Below, piece after piece: positions 6,794 to 14,385 of a DNA stretch of 17,982 bases; position 1 is the first letter of the stretch; every line of letters starts with the position of its first letter. Origin of the DNA: Phycisphaerae bacterium (GTDB lineage: Bacteria > Planctomycetota > Phycisphaerae > UBA1845); the NCBI GenBank assembly GCA_021604825.1, contig BQJS01000091.1, positions 1 to 17,982 of the forward strand, written 5' to 3'. The notes below the pieces were generated by a model. The model was not told the DNA's origin. It did not search any database and saw only the letters and a program-made list of their open reading frames with translations. The position numbers were made by a program, and so were the translations under genes.

Positions 6794-8386
6794 ATGATTC
6801 GCAAATTCAGCGTCGATCGACTCGCAGTGCGCAAACCGGTGACCCACCTTGCGGTGGTCTTCGGTGACCAACTCGACCTTAACGCCTCCACCCTCAAAAG
6901 CCTCGACAAGGACCGCGATGCAATTTTGATGATGGAGGTGGCGGGGGAATCGGCTGAGGTTCCCAGTCACAAGCAGCGGACAACGTTGTTTCTTTCAGCG
7001 ATGCGCCATTTCGCCCAAGACGCACTGAAAACCGGATACCGTGTGCATTACATTCGGCTCGACGATCCAAACAACACCCAATCGTTGGACGGCGAAATCG
7101 AGCGGGCCATACGTCAACTAAAACCTGAACGCCTCATATGTACTGAACCGGGCGAATGGCGGATTCGGAACATGATCGAGCAGGTCGCGGCTAACTTATC
7201 CTGCCCGCTCGCGATCAACGATGACGACCACTTTCTGGTCACCGGCGAGGAATTCTCCGCATGGATGGCCGAGCGCAAGCAACCTGTCATGGAGCATTTC
7301 TATCGAAAGCAACGCCGCAAGCTCGACATTCTGATGGATACCGACGGTAAACCAACCGGTGGGGAATGGAACTACGACAAGGACAACCGCAACGCGCTCA
7401 AACGCGCTCCAGGCCTGCGCCCCCCGTACACCCCGCGCGTCGATGAAATTACCCAAGAGGTTATCGCTCTGGTTAAGCGGCAGCTTCCAGATCTTCCTGG
7501 CAAACTTGACTCATTTCGCTGGGCGGTGACCCGCACCCAGGCTCGGCGGGCGTTGAAGGATTTTGTCGAGCATCGCTTGCCCAATTTCGGCGCGTACCAA
7601 GACGCCATGTGGTCCGGTGAGCCGCACATTTTTCATTCCTTGGTGTCACCCGCGCTCAATTTGAAACTTCTCAATCCACGCGAGTGCGTCCGCGCTGCAG
7701 TACACGCGTTCGAATCGGGACACGCCCCGCTCAACAGCGTCGAAGGGTTCGTTCGCCAGATCATCGGTTGGCGCGAGTTTATTCGCGGGATCTACTGGCA
7801 TGAGGGGCCCGACTACGGACGACGCAACGCGCTGGAGCATCAAGGGGCGTTGCCAGAGTTTTACTGGACCGGCGAAACCGACATGGTGTGCATGGGCGAC
7901 GCGCTCGGTCAGGTGATCGAGCAGGGGTATGGACACCACATTCAGCGACTGATGGTCACTGGCAACTTCGCACTGCTGGCTGGCATCGATCCGCGCCTGG
8001 TCAGCGATTGGTATCTGGGCATGTACGTGGATGCTGTTGACTGGGTCACGTCACCCAACGTATTGGGGATGGCCCTTCATGCGGACGGTGGCGTGGTCGG
8101 AACCAAACCATACGCGGCCAGTGGTAAGTACATCCAACGCATGAGCAATTACTGTACGGAGTGTCGATTTGACCCAGGGAAGCGGCACGGTCCGGACGCG
8201 TGTCCATTCACGACGTTCTACTGGGATTTTCTCCTGCGGCATGAAGATCGCTTTCGCAACAACCATCGAATGACCATGATGCTCAAGAACCTCAGCCGCC
8301 TGTCCAAAAGCGAGAAGCAGCAGATCACCCAAGAAGCCAACAAGCTGCGGGTGGAATTTGCCATCGTTCCCCCCGACGGCGCGTGA
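6794..8386 (+). CDS. FeS-type prokaryotic (6-4) photolyase / cryptochrome
   Basis: 530 residues from the ATG at 6794; a TTG seven codons upstream is possible but less likely. The N-terminal domain opens with LAVVFGDQLD, typical of the deoxyribodipyrimidine photolyase-related family (PF04244). The helical FAD domain has VRQIIGWREFIRGIYW and YGHHIQRLMVTGNFALLAGI, whose His380-His381 pair matches the catalytic histidines of bacterial (6-4) photolyases. Four Cys in the expected pattern, C366, C454, C457 and C470 (the last three in YCTECRFDPGKRHGPDACPF), should bind a 4Fe-4S cluster. The enzyme uses light and reduced FAD to repair UV (6-4) photoproducts; a signalling role is also possible. It diverges from the ferritin-like operon and converges with the pseudo-peptidase gene, 57 bases away. 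Confidence 0.95.
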   Translation: MIRKFSVDRLAVRKPVTHLAVVFGDQLDLNASTLKSLDKDRDAILMMEVAGESAEVPSHKQRTTLFLSAMRHFAQDALKTGYRVHYIRLDDPNNTQSLDGEIERAIRQLKPERLICTEPGEWRIRNMIEQVAANLSCPLAINDDDHFLVTGEEFSAWMAERKQPVMEHFYRKQRRKLDILMDTDGKPTGGEWNYDKDNRNALKRAPGLRPPYTPRVDEITQEVIALVKRQLPDLPGKLDSFRWAVTRTQARRALKDFVEHRLPNFGAYQDAMWSGEPHIFHSLVSPALNLKLLNPRECVRAAVHAFESGHAPLNSVEGFVRQIIGWREFIRGIYWHEGPDYGRRNALEHQGALPEFYWTGETDMVCMGDALGQVIEQGYGHHIQRLMVTGNFALLAGIDPRLVSDWYLGMYVDAVDWVTSPNVLGMALHADGGVVGTKPYAASGKYIQRMSNYCTECRFDPGKRHGPDACPFTTFYWDFLLRHEDRFRNNHRMTMMLKNLSRLSKSEKQQITQEANKLRVEFAIVPPDGA

Positions 8387-8443
8387 AATGCGAGTTTCTG
8401 CAAAAGGTTTGGGCACTTGCCGCCCGATTCCCTGCACGGTGCT

Positions 8444-9599
8444 TTAATCGCCGGGTAGCATCACCCAGAGTTCACGGCGGCCACAGTTACAGTGCACTGC
8501 ACGGCCCAAGAATCCAAGGCATACCCATGACGTCGGTAGCGCCATTCTTGCGGCGTGATAAGCGCCGAGCGTCGATGAAGGAGCTTTGAGGCGCGCAAGT
8601 CTGTTTGCAACCGAAGGGACGGGATGAAAAATGGCTTCGACTCCGTTTGGCCTCTCGGATTCGTTATCCTGCCAGCGATCCAAAGTTTCAATGGTCTTCC
8701 GTAAGTTGCACTCATCCACGCCATTGCGCAACGTCTGAGCATCTGCGGCATACACACCTCGCCGACTCGGTGTTGGTAGAATCAGCAATCCAATAAACGA
8801 CCATAGCGTGAACCACAGTGCAAGCGTGAGCAGGCCCTCGATGGTGGCCACGCCGCTTCCGGGCAACAAGGCAGATAGAAAGAATCCGCCCAAGTTCCAT
8901 GTTAAAGCCAGCCACACACCACGGGCACGTGTACCGGTGGCCACCTGGGTGCGACGACAAGTCATCTGTGCAGACAGTAGTTCGGAGGGAAGTTGCTCGA
9001 ACCAGAGAGCCGGGGCCCACAAGCGTTCAATTCCTGGCAGTCCACTCAAGCCTCCAATAAAGCTTTCATCCGAAGCTTTTACGACTCGCAACGGTGGGAT
9101 CTGATTTGGCAAGTGGGTTGATCGCGAGCCAATGGTAGTTCTCGGTAATCGGGCCACGAGCACAGCCAGCTGTGCTTGAAACGCAACCATTGCAAGCATC
9201 ATTGTGCTTGCAACCACGGTGACGCCCCGCACTCAAGATGAACAGCGCGCTTCCGAGCATAACGATCGATTGAACCAAGACGCCGCGGCCCCACGCGGAC
9301 GCGAATGTACCAAAGCCAGGATGTTTGCGACCAAATGCGCGCGGTAGCCAATATCCTCCGAGCACATCGAACGGAATGGACAGCAATACGAAACACGCCA
9401 GAACCTGTAGCCATGAAACGATTTCGGCACGGATGCCTACGGTAACCATACCAAACGCCTTTTGAGGTACGCCAAAGACTAAAGCGGTTGAAGCGGCTAC
9501 CACAAGTGTTCCCACTGAGGCGATACCCAGCCACAGTCGCGCCCGTGCATAGGTCATGGTATCGTGGTGAATTGGCTTTGCTGCAATGAAGGTCGTCAT
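8444..9599 (-). pseudogene. Multi-pass membrane protein resembling an inactive M48 peptidase, frameshifted
   Basis: Two frames together read as one protein. The first (9599 to about 9225) starts at an ATG preceded by GAGAGG and encodes three hydrophobic helices up to LGSALFILSAG. The second (about 9232 to 8444) continues with VTVVASTMMLAMVAFQ and ends HCNCGRRELWVMLPGD. Removing one base from the C run at 9225-9228 joins them smoothly into about 384 residues. The order DESFIGG, SELLSAQ, SRRGVYAADA and FHPVPSVANRL follows the M48 layout, yet the HExxH position reads TCRRT and the later zinc Glu reads Val. So it looks like a dead peptidase fold in the membrane. The frameshift may be a real mutation or a sequence error. 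It follows the renalase-like gene with a four-base gap, so they share an operon. Confidence 0.65.
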
Positions 9600-9603
9600 A
9601 CTT

Positions 9604-10590
9604 TCATCCTCTCATGATATCTTCGTGATCGACCAAATGGGCAGCAGCAGAAAGTCCGCTCAAGAAAGCTCCTTCCAGGCGAGCACCATGACACCAGTCG
9701 CCACAGACTATCCATCCCGCATCTCTATCAATGATGCTACCATCATCAAGCGGGTCTGGCGGTTGCGCGTAACGCCAACGATGGGCTTCGCGATGCGTGG
9801 GGTCCAACTGATCCAAGCCAGCGACATCTTCAAACGCGGTGGTCAATTCGTCGGCCACCGTTGCGGCATCCTGATCCAGATGGGTGGTCGACCATTCGGG
9901 TGTACCGTGCAGGACCCAGCTTTCACTTACAGTCCGGCCCGGTTTCGAGTTGTTCCGGGCAACCCACGACAGCGGTGACCCGTCAACAAACGCGGCGTCG
10001 AACGAAACACCCACGCGTTCCTCCAAACCCAGCATGACCGCCCAACACGGTGTCAGTTGGCAGTCGATGATGCGTTCGTCGGTAATGCCGGCGCTTTCAA
10101 GAATCTTAATGGCTTGCGCGCTGGGCAACGCTAAGATAAAGACATCGTATTCGCCTGTGATAGACTCAGTATTGTCAACGAACCGCCAGCCCTGCCTCGA
10201 CTTCGTGATGCGTTTGATGGTTCGACCGAGCATGACATTCAGTGAATTGGCGAGCTGTTTGGCCATTGCGTTCATGCCGGGCAAACCGACGTACCGTACG
10301 CTGGAGGGTCCAGGTGCGACACCAGCCTTTGAAATCGACACCACGGAACCTGGCCATTCAGCAACGACCCCAGACTTAATCCAGTGGTCAACGATTCGGC
10401 GAAATCGCGGAGCGCGGACAGTGAAGTACTGGGCACCATGGTCGAATGCATACGGTCCGCAGCGGCGGGTCGCAGTTCGCCCACCGACCCCGCGCGACTT
10501 GTCGAAGATGTCGACGTTGTGGCCGTGTTCCTGCAAACTTTGTGCAGCCGTCAGTCCTGCGATACCTGCCCCGATGACCCCAACACGCAT
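9604..10590 (-). CDS. Renalase-like FAD-dependent oxidoreductase
   Basis: 328 residues from the ATG at 10590, chosen because a GGGAG Shine-Dalgarno lies eight bases before it and the FAD motif follows directly; the frame is open to 10656 without support. The dinucleotide motif is VIGAGIAGLTAA (GAGIAG at 7-12), then DKSRGVGGRTATRR (33-38 for the Gly-rich part), and FDHGAQYFTVR, all typical of the renalase / amine-oxidase-like NAD(P)-binding flavoproteins. The C-terminal WCHGARLEGAFLSGLSAA completes the FAD site. Bacterial renalases oxidise wrongly isomerised dihydro-NAD(P), but many relatives near photolyase genes are uncharacterised. It is the first gene of a two-gene unit with the pseudo-peptidase gene. 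Confidence 0.88.
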   Translation of the reverse strand: MRVGVIGAGIAGLTAAQSLQEHGHNVDIFDKSRGVGGRTATRRCGPYAFDHGAQYFTVRAPRFRRIVDHWIKSGVVAEWPGSVVSISKAGVAPGPSSVRYVGLPGMNAMAKQLANSLNVMLGRTIKRITKSRQGWRFVDNTESITGEYDVFILALPSAQAIKILESAGITDERIIDCQLTPCWAVMLGLEERVGVSFDAAFVDGSPLSWVARNNSKPGRTVSESWVLHGTPEWSTTHLDQDAATVADELTTAFEDVAGLDQLDPTHREAHRWRYAQPPDPLDDGSIIDRDAGWIVCGDWCHGARLEGAFLSGLSAAAHLVDHEDIMRG

Positions 10591-11285
10591 TCCGATTTCT
10601 CCCAGTGATTGGACGAAGTAACCAAGAAATGAAGGAAATTCCAGAAGTTCGAACAACGCCCAAGTACATTGCGTTCACACCGGAGGCTCAGCCACCGTGA
10701 AAAATGATAGGCGATTGAATCCAAACAACCAGTTGAATGCGAATGCGATGTTGAGAGGACGAGCTGCGCGAATCGCGCAACAAAACCCTGGTGCCGGCCG
10801 CGACCGAAGATACTCAACTAGTGCTTTGCGTCAGGGGTTGAGTATTTGTCATCAAACGTTTGTCCTTGGTACCCGTGCCAAATCTGTGCTGTGTCAATGT
10901 CCGATGCGCAGCCTAGTGTGGGAGTCGCAATCAACATCATCAAAGGCGCGTCTCCGACACTCGTGGGTCTGAAAGGAGAGACTCCGGCACAAGGCATGCG
11001 TCGGTTACAAGGACTGTCAGTCCTTGAAGAACACGCGCTCTCTGCGCTCATTGCAGAAAGAATCTCTTTAAGATCCTTTTTGCCCGCGAGGCTCGACAGA
11101 TCCGTTGCACGCTGGCGGCATAGTGATACTAGCATCCGGCGTGGAAGCGCGTCCGGCGGTATTGAATCCGTGTCATTACCAGCGATTTTGTGGAAGTTCC
11201 TTTAGGCGACACTTTCGCTGAGTTCACTATAATGGTCCCAATTGGCAGGCTTGAATTCGAACGATCAACTGGCATGGTTAGCGCT
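10591..11285. other. Intergenic region between renalase-like and exporter operons
   Basis: About 695 bases without a convincing gene, between divergent units. The overlapping frames at 10818-11135 (minus) and 10846-11205 (plus) have no recognisable domain and no good ribosome binding site. A nine-base inverted repeat (arms 10810-10818 and 10837-10845, 18-base loop) is present but may be chance. A likely promoter for the exporter operon lies near the right end. The stretch could be a decayed gene or a long control region; I cannot tell which. Confidence 0.5.
11202..11233 (+). promoter_or_regulatory. Candidate promoter of the exporter operon
   Basis: A perfect TATAAT lies at 11228-11233, 52 bases before the ATPase ATG. 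The upstream region has only a weak -35 match (TTAGGC at 11202-11207, with long spacing). Position in front of a four-gene operon supports it; the poor -35 limits confidence. Confidence 0.4.
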
Positions 11286-11984
11286 ATGGAATACATCAAA
11301 GTTCGCGATGTGCGTAAGGTCTATCGCAAGAAGAGCTTGGAAGTACCGGTCCTCAGCGGCTTGGATCTGACGGTTGACAGCGGGGAATTCGTTGCCCTGA
11401 TGGGCCCCAGCGGTTCGGGAAAGACGACGCTGCTGAACTTGCTTGGTGCCCTTGATAGCCCTTCCGGTGGCACCATCGAAGTTGGCGGCGATGCCCTGCA
11501 CGCCATGTCGGACCGGGAGCGGACCTCGTGGCGGTCGCAGCATTGCGGATTCATCTTCCAGATGTATCACCTGATTCCGGTGCTGACGGCTGCTCAGAAT
11601 GTCAGCCTCCCGCTCAGTCTATTCAAGATGAGTTCGTCTGAGCGGCGCGAGCGGGTGCAGGTAGCCCTCTCCGTTGTCGGATTGGAAGATCGGGCGGATC
11701 ATAAACCGAATCAGCTTTCCGGCGGTCAGGAGCAACGCGTGGCCATTGCCCGAGCGTTGGTCACTGATCCGGAGTTGCTGTTGGCCGACGAACCCACTGG
11801 CGATCTCGATGCTGACAATGCCCATGAAATTCTGATTCTCTTGGAGCGTCTGAATCGGGAGTTCGGCAAAACGATCATCATGGTGACCCACGATCAGAAA
11901 GCGGCTGGGCACGCGACACGCCTGGTCCATCTCGAAAAAGGCAAGTTGATGTCCGACGAAGCCGCCGCCGCACTAACATACTGA
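11286..11984 (+). CDS. ABC transporter ATP-binding protein, LolD/MacB type
   Basis: 232 residues from the ATG at 11286; an ATG four codons earlier (11274) is also possible. All ABC ATPase motifs are intact: Walker A GPSGSGKT (40-47), Q-loop Gln92 in [10 protein letters not shown], signature LSGGQ (144-148), Walker [13 protein letters not shown] with Glu169, and the switch His202 in MVTHD. The sequence pattern ([14 protein letters not shown]) is that of the LolD/MacB/FtsE class, which drives FtsX-type permeases by mechanotransmission. It would act at the cytoplasmic face of the inner membrane with the next two permeases and the adaptor. Its TGA stop lies in the first unit of a 13-bp tandem repeat. 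Confidence 0.95.
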   Translation: MEYIKVRDVRKVYRKKSLEVPVLSGLDLTVDSGEFVALMGPSGSGKTTLLNLLGALDSPSGGTIEVGGDALHAMSDRERTSWRSQHCGFIFQMYHLIPVLTAAQNVSLPLSLFKMSSSERRERVQVALSVVGLEDRADHKPNQLSGGQEQRVAIARALVTDPELLLADEPTGDLDADNAHEILILLERLNREFGKTIIMVTHDQKAAGHATRLVHLEKGKLMSDEAAAALTY

Positions 11985-12028
11985 CTTGGCATACTGACTT
12001 GGCATATTGACTTGGCATATTGAGTTGG
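11977..12028 (+). repeat. Four tandem copies of a 13-bp repeat
   Basis: The units are 11977-11989 and 11990-12002 (both CATACTGACTTGG), 12003-12015 (CATATTGACTTGG) and 12016-12028 (CATATTGAGTTGG). The consensus is CATAYTGASTTGG. Unit 1 contains the ATPase stop TGA and unit 4 contains a possible TTG start of the first permease. Because 13 is not a multiple of three, gain or loss of a unit changes the phase and spacing between the two genes without altering the ATPase. Confidence 0.95.
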
Positions 12029-13183
12029 AATCAGATCGACATGCTTATCCTCAAGAATCTGGGAAGAAACAAACGCCGCACCATTCTCACGCTGGTGGCC
12101 ATTGCCCTCCCGCTGTTCGTTTTTTTGATTACGAGCACGCTGAAAGAGCAGATCGACCGGACGTTTACGGAGATGGAAAAGTCGATGCGTGTGGCCACCC
12201 ATCAGCGCTTGACGTACACGACGATGCTGCCACAGCGGATTCGCGGGGAGATCGAGTCGATCGCCCCGGAAGGTTACCTGGAAGCGGTTTGCAGTTCGGC
12301 TTGGTTCGGTGGAAAAATTGAGGGCACGCAGCAATCTTTCCCGAGCATGGCTGTGGATCACGACACATTTCACATTGTCTACAACGATTATGAAATGACC
12401 GACGATGAAGTCGCGAAGTTTGCGGACGAGAAACGCGGTGCGGTCATTGGTAAAGAATTCGCCAAGGCGCTGAATGTCGGCGTGGGTGACCGAGTGACGT
12501 TGAAGGGCACGATTCCTCCGTTCCCCGAATTGGAATTCATCGTGACGGCGATTCCGGAGGGGCTGAGCGATCCATGGTTGTACTTTCGCCTCGACTATTA
12601 CGACGAGGTCACACGCGAGATGACCGGTAGTCCAATCGGGGTGCACAACTTCTGGATGCGCGCCTCAACCCCGCAAGCCCAACGATGGGCTCTGAATGAA
12701 ATCGACCTGCACTTCGCCAACAGTCAGCATGAGACCCGAACCGAAACGGAGTCCACCTTCATCCGGGCGTTCCTCGAATCGGGCGGCGACTGGGTCGGGA
12801 TGGCCTGGCGCATCGGGTGCATGGTCGTCTTCGTGGCGCTATCTGTCGGCTTCAATACGATGAGCATGGCCTACCGGGAGCGGATCAGCGAAATCGCGGT
12901 GCTGCGGGCGATGGGTTTTTCCAGCGGAAGAATCGCATTCATGGTTGTCTCCGAGGGACTGCTTCTCGGACTGATGGGTGGGTTGTTGGCCGTCGTGCCC
13001 ATCTATCTGCTGACTAATCTCAGAGAGATAAGCCTCCCGGGCGTCGGGGCTTTCGCCATCGACCCGCCTGTCGCTGGAATGGTCATGGTGGTGGCTGTCC
13101 TCTGCGGGGTGTTCGCAGCCCTCGTTCCCGCAATCACAGCCTCTCGCCTTGAAGTGACGACGGCACTGCGGAAGGTGGCATGA
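12020..13183 (+). CDS. ABC transporter permease, FtsX/MacB type (first)
   Basis: 387 residues from the TTG at 12020, or 380 from the ATG at 12041; the sequence does not settle this, as neither has a strong ribosome binding site. One helix lies near the N-terminus (residues 21-39, after the basic KNLGRNKRRT). A large periplasmic domain of the MacB_PCD kind spans about 45-260, and three C-terminal helices lie at about 264-283, 306-330 and 350-371. The FtsX-domain coupling motif RISEIAVLRAMGFS (288-301) contacts the ATPase. This four-helix layout is typical of MacB/LolC/E-type exporters that move substrates already in the periplasm or outer leaflet. It is separated from the second permease by four bases. 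Confidence 0.92.
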   Translation: MSWNQIDMLILKNLGRNKRRTILTLVAIALPLFVFLITSTLKEQIDRTFTEMEKSMRVATHQRLTYTTMLPQRIRGEIESIAPEGYLEAVCSSAWFGGKIEGTQQSFPSMAVDHDTFHIVYNDYEMTDDEVAKFADEKRGAVIGKEFAKALNVGVGDRVTLKGTIPPFPELEFIVTAIPEGLSDPWLYFRLDYYDEVTREMTGSPIGVHNFWMRASTPQAQRWALNEIDLHFANSQHETRTETESTFIRAFLESGGDWVGMAWRIGCMVVFVALSVGFNTMSMAYRERISEIAVLRAMGFSSGRIAFMVVSEGLLLGLMGGLLAVVPIYLLTNLREISLPGVGAFAIDPPVAGMVMVVAVLCGVFAALVPAITASRLEVTTALRKVA

Positions 13184-13187
13184 CCAA

Positions 13188-14360
13188 ATGGGACTTCCAA
13201 CGCGTTACAACGTGATGAGCCTATTTGCCCGCCCGGTGGGAACGATCAGTTCCATCCTCTTGATCGCGATTGTGATCGCCGTGTTTTCTTACTTGCAAGC
13301 CATCACCGATAGCGCATTCTCGGTGATGAGCAGGACGGGTGATCCTCTGACAGTATTGGTCGTCAGCCAATCCGCAGACAGCGAAGCGGTTTCCGGATTC
13401 GGGAAGGATCAATTCAACAAGTTGGAATTGGCACCCAAGTTGGCGACCGATGCGGACGGGGCATTGATGAGTGCGGAACTGGTGGCAATCAGCAGCGCCG
13501 CGTCGTTCGAGAATCCTGAAGTCAAGGTGAATGCCTGCGTTCGCGGCGTGAACTTCGCTCGGGCCAATGCCGTTCGTGATGGTCGCGTGAAGCTGATCGA
13601 GGGGCGCGTTTTCAATCCAGGCACCTACGAAGTCATCGTGGGCGAATCTGCTGCGGGAACCTGGATGGAACATCAATTGGGCGACGAGGTCGAAATTGGC
13701 AATCGCGGTGTTCGCAAGTTCAAGGTTGTCGGAATCTTCTCCACCGGGGGCACGGCCGCCGACAGCGAAATCTGGGGCTACGTCGAGACCCTGCGCGATG
13801 TATACGGTCGCAATGGTTACTCGTCTGCTCGATTGCGGGCGGCGTCAGAGACCGGCGCGTCGGAGATGATCCAGTATATCGAAGGACCCTCGGTCGAACT
13901 CACCGCCACGACCGAGAGAGACTACTTCGCGGACATGTCCCGCGGTCAGCAGGCGACGCAGGTCTTTAGCCTGGCCATGATCGTCATTCTGGGAATAGCC
14001 TCCGCCTTCGCGGTTGCCAACACCATGTACGCGGCCGTCGCGGGTCGCTCACGCGAAATTGGGATGCTCCGGGCGATGGGTTATTCCTCGGGCAGTGTGC
14101 TGGTCTCCTTTATGATGGAGGGAATCTTCGTATCCTTGGCGGGCGGAATCCTGGGTTGCCTGATGAGTTTGTTCGCCAACGGTCTGCGTGAAAATATTCT
14201 GCCCGGTGCGTTTACCACCGTGAGCTATCAGTTGACAATAACGCCCAAAGTCATCGGGGTATCGTTGGCCGTGGCATTGATTATCGGTTTCGTGGGATCG
14301 ATCATCCCCGCCAGCCGGGCCGCCCGAATGCCGGTGACAATCGCCTTGCGTGAGGCGTGA
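13188..14360 (+). CDS. ABC transporter permease, FtsX/MacB type (second)
   Basis: 390 residues from the ATG at 13188, four bases after the first permease. The layout is the same: one N-terminal helix (about 18-36), a long periplasmic domain with VGESAAGTWMEHQLGDEVEI and VVGIFSTGGTAADSEIWGYV, then three C-terminal helices. The FtsX motif SREIGMLRAMGYSSGSVL is present. The two permeases share the fold but differ clearly in the periplasmic domain, so they probably form a heterodimer with different jobs, as in LolC/LolE. The SAVERS-like ending ASRAARMPVTIALREA is the usual C-terminus of this class. The adaptor gene starts 25 bases downstream. Confidence 0.93.
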   Translation: MGLPTRYNVMSLFARPVGTISSILLIAIVIAVFSYLQAITDSAFSVMSRTGDPLTVLVVSQSADSEAVSGFGKDQFNKLELAPKLATDADGALMSAELVAISSAASFENPEVKVNACVRGVNFARANAVRDGRVKLIEGRVFNPGTYEVIVGESAAGTWMEHQLGDEVEIGNRGVRKFKVVGIFSTGGTAADSEIWGYVETLRDVYGRNGYSSARLRAASETGASEMIQYIEGPSVELTATTERDYFADMSRGQQATQVFSLAMIVILGIASAFAVANTMYAAVAGRSREIGMLRAMGYSSGSVLVSFMMEGIFVSLAGGILGCLMSLFANGLRENILPGAFTTVSYQLTITPKVIGVSLAVALIIGFVGSIIPASRAARMPVTIALREA

Positions 14361-14385
14361 CTGAGAAGTACTCCACTGGGTGAAC

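Noticed and set aside
9884..10621. Long plus-strand frame (245 codons) opposite the renalase-like gene.
   Set aside because: It is antisense to a well-supported flavoprotein and shows no family features; a shadow frame.
10810..10845. Nine-base inverted repeat (ATACTCAAC / GTTGAGTAT) with an 18-base loop.
   Set aside because: A dyad of this size and spacing is expected by chance about once or twice in a window this long, and no gene end or T run fits a terminator.
10818..11135. Minus-strand frame ending in a protein-like stretch (GYQGQTFDDKYSTPDAKH), possibly a small lipoprotein.
   Set aside because: No good lipobox or signal peptide, no clear ribosome binding site at any start, and an equally long plus-strand frame overlaps it.
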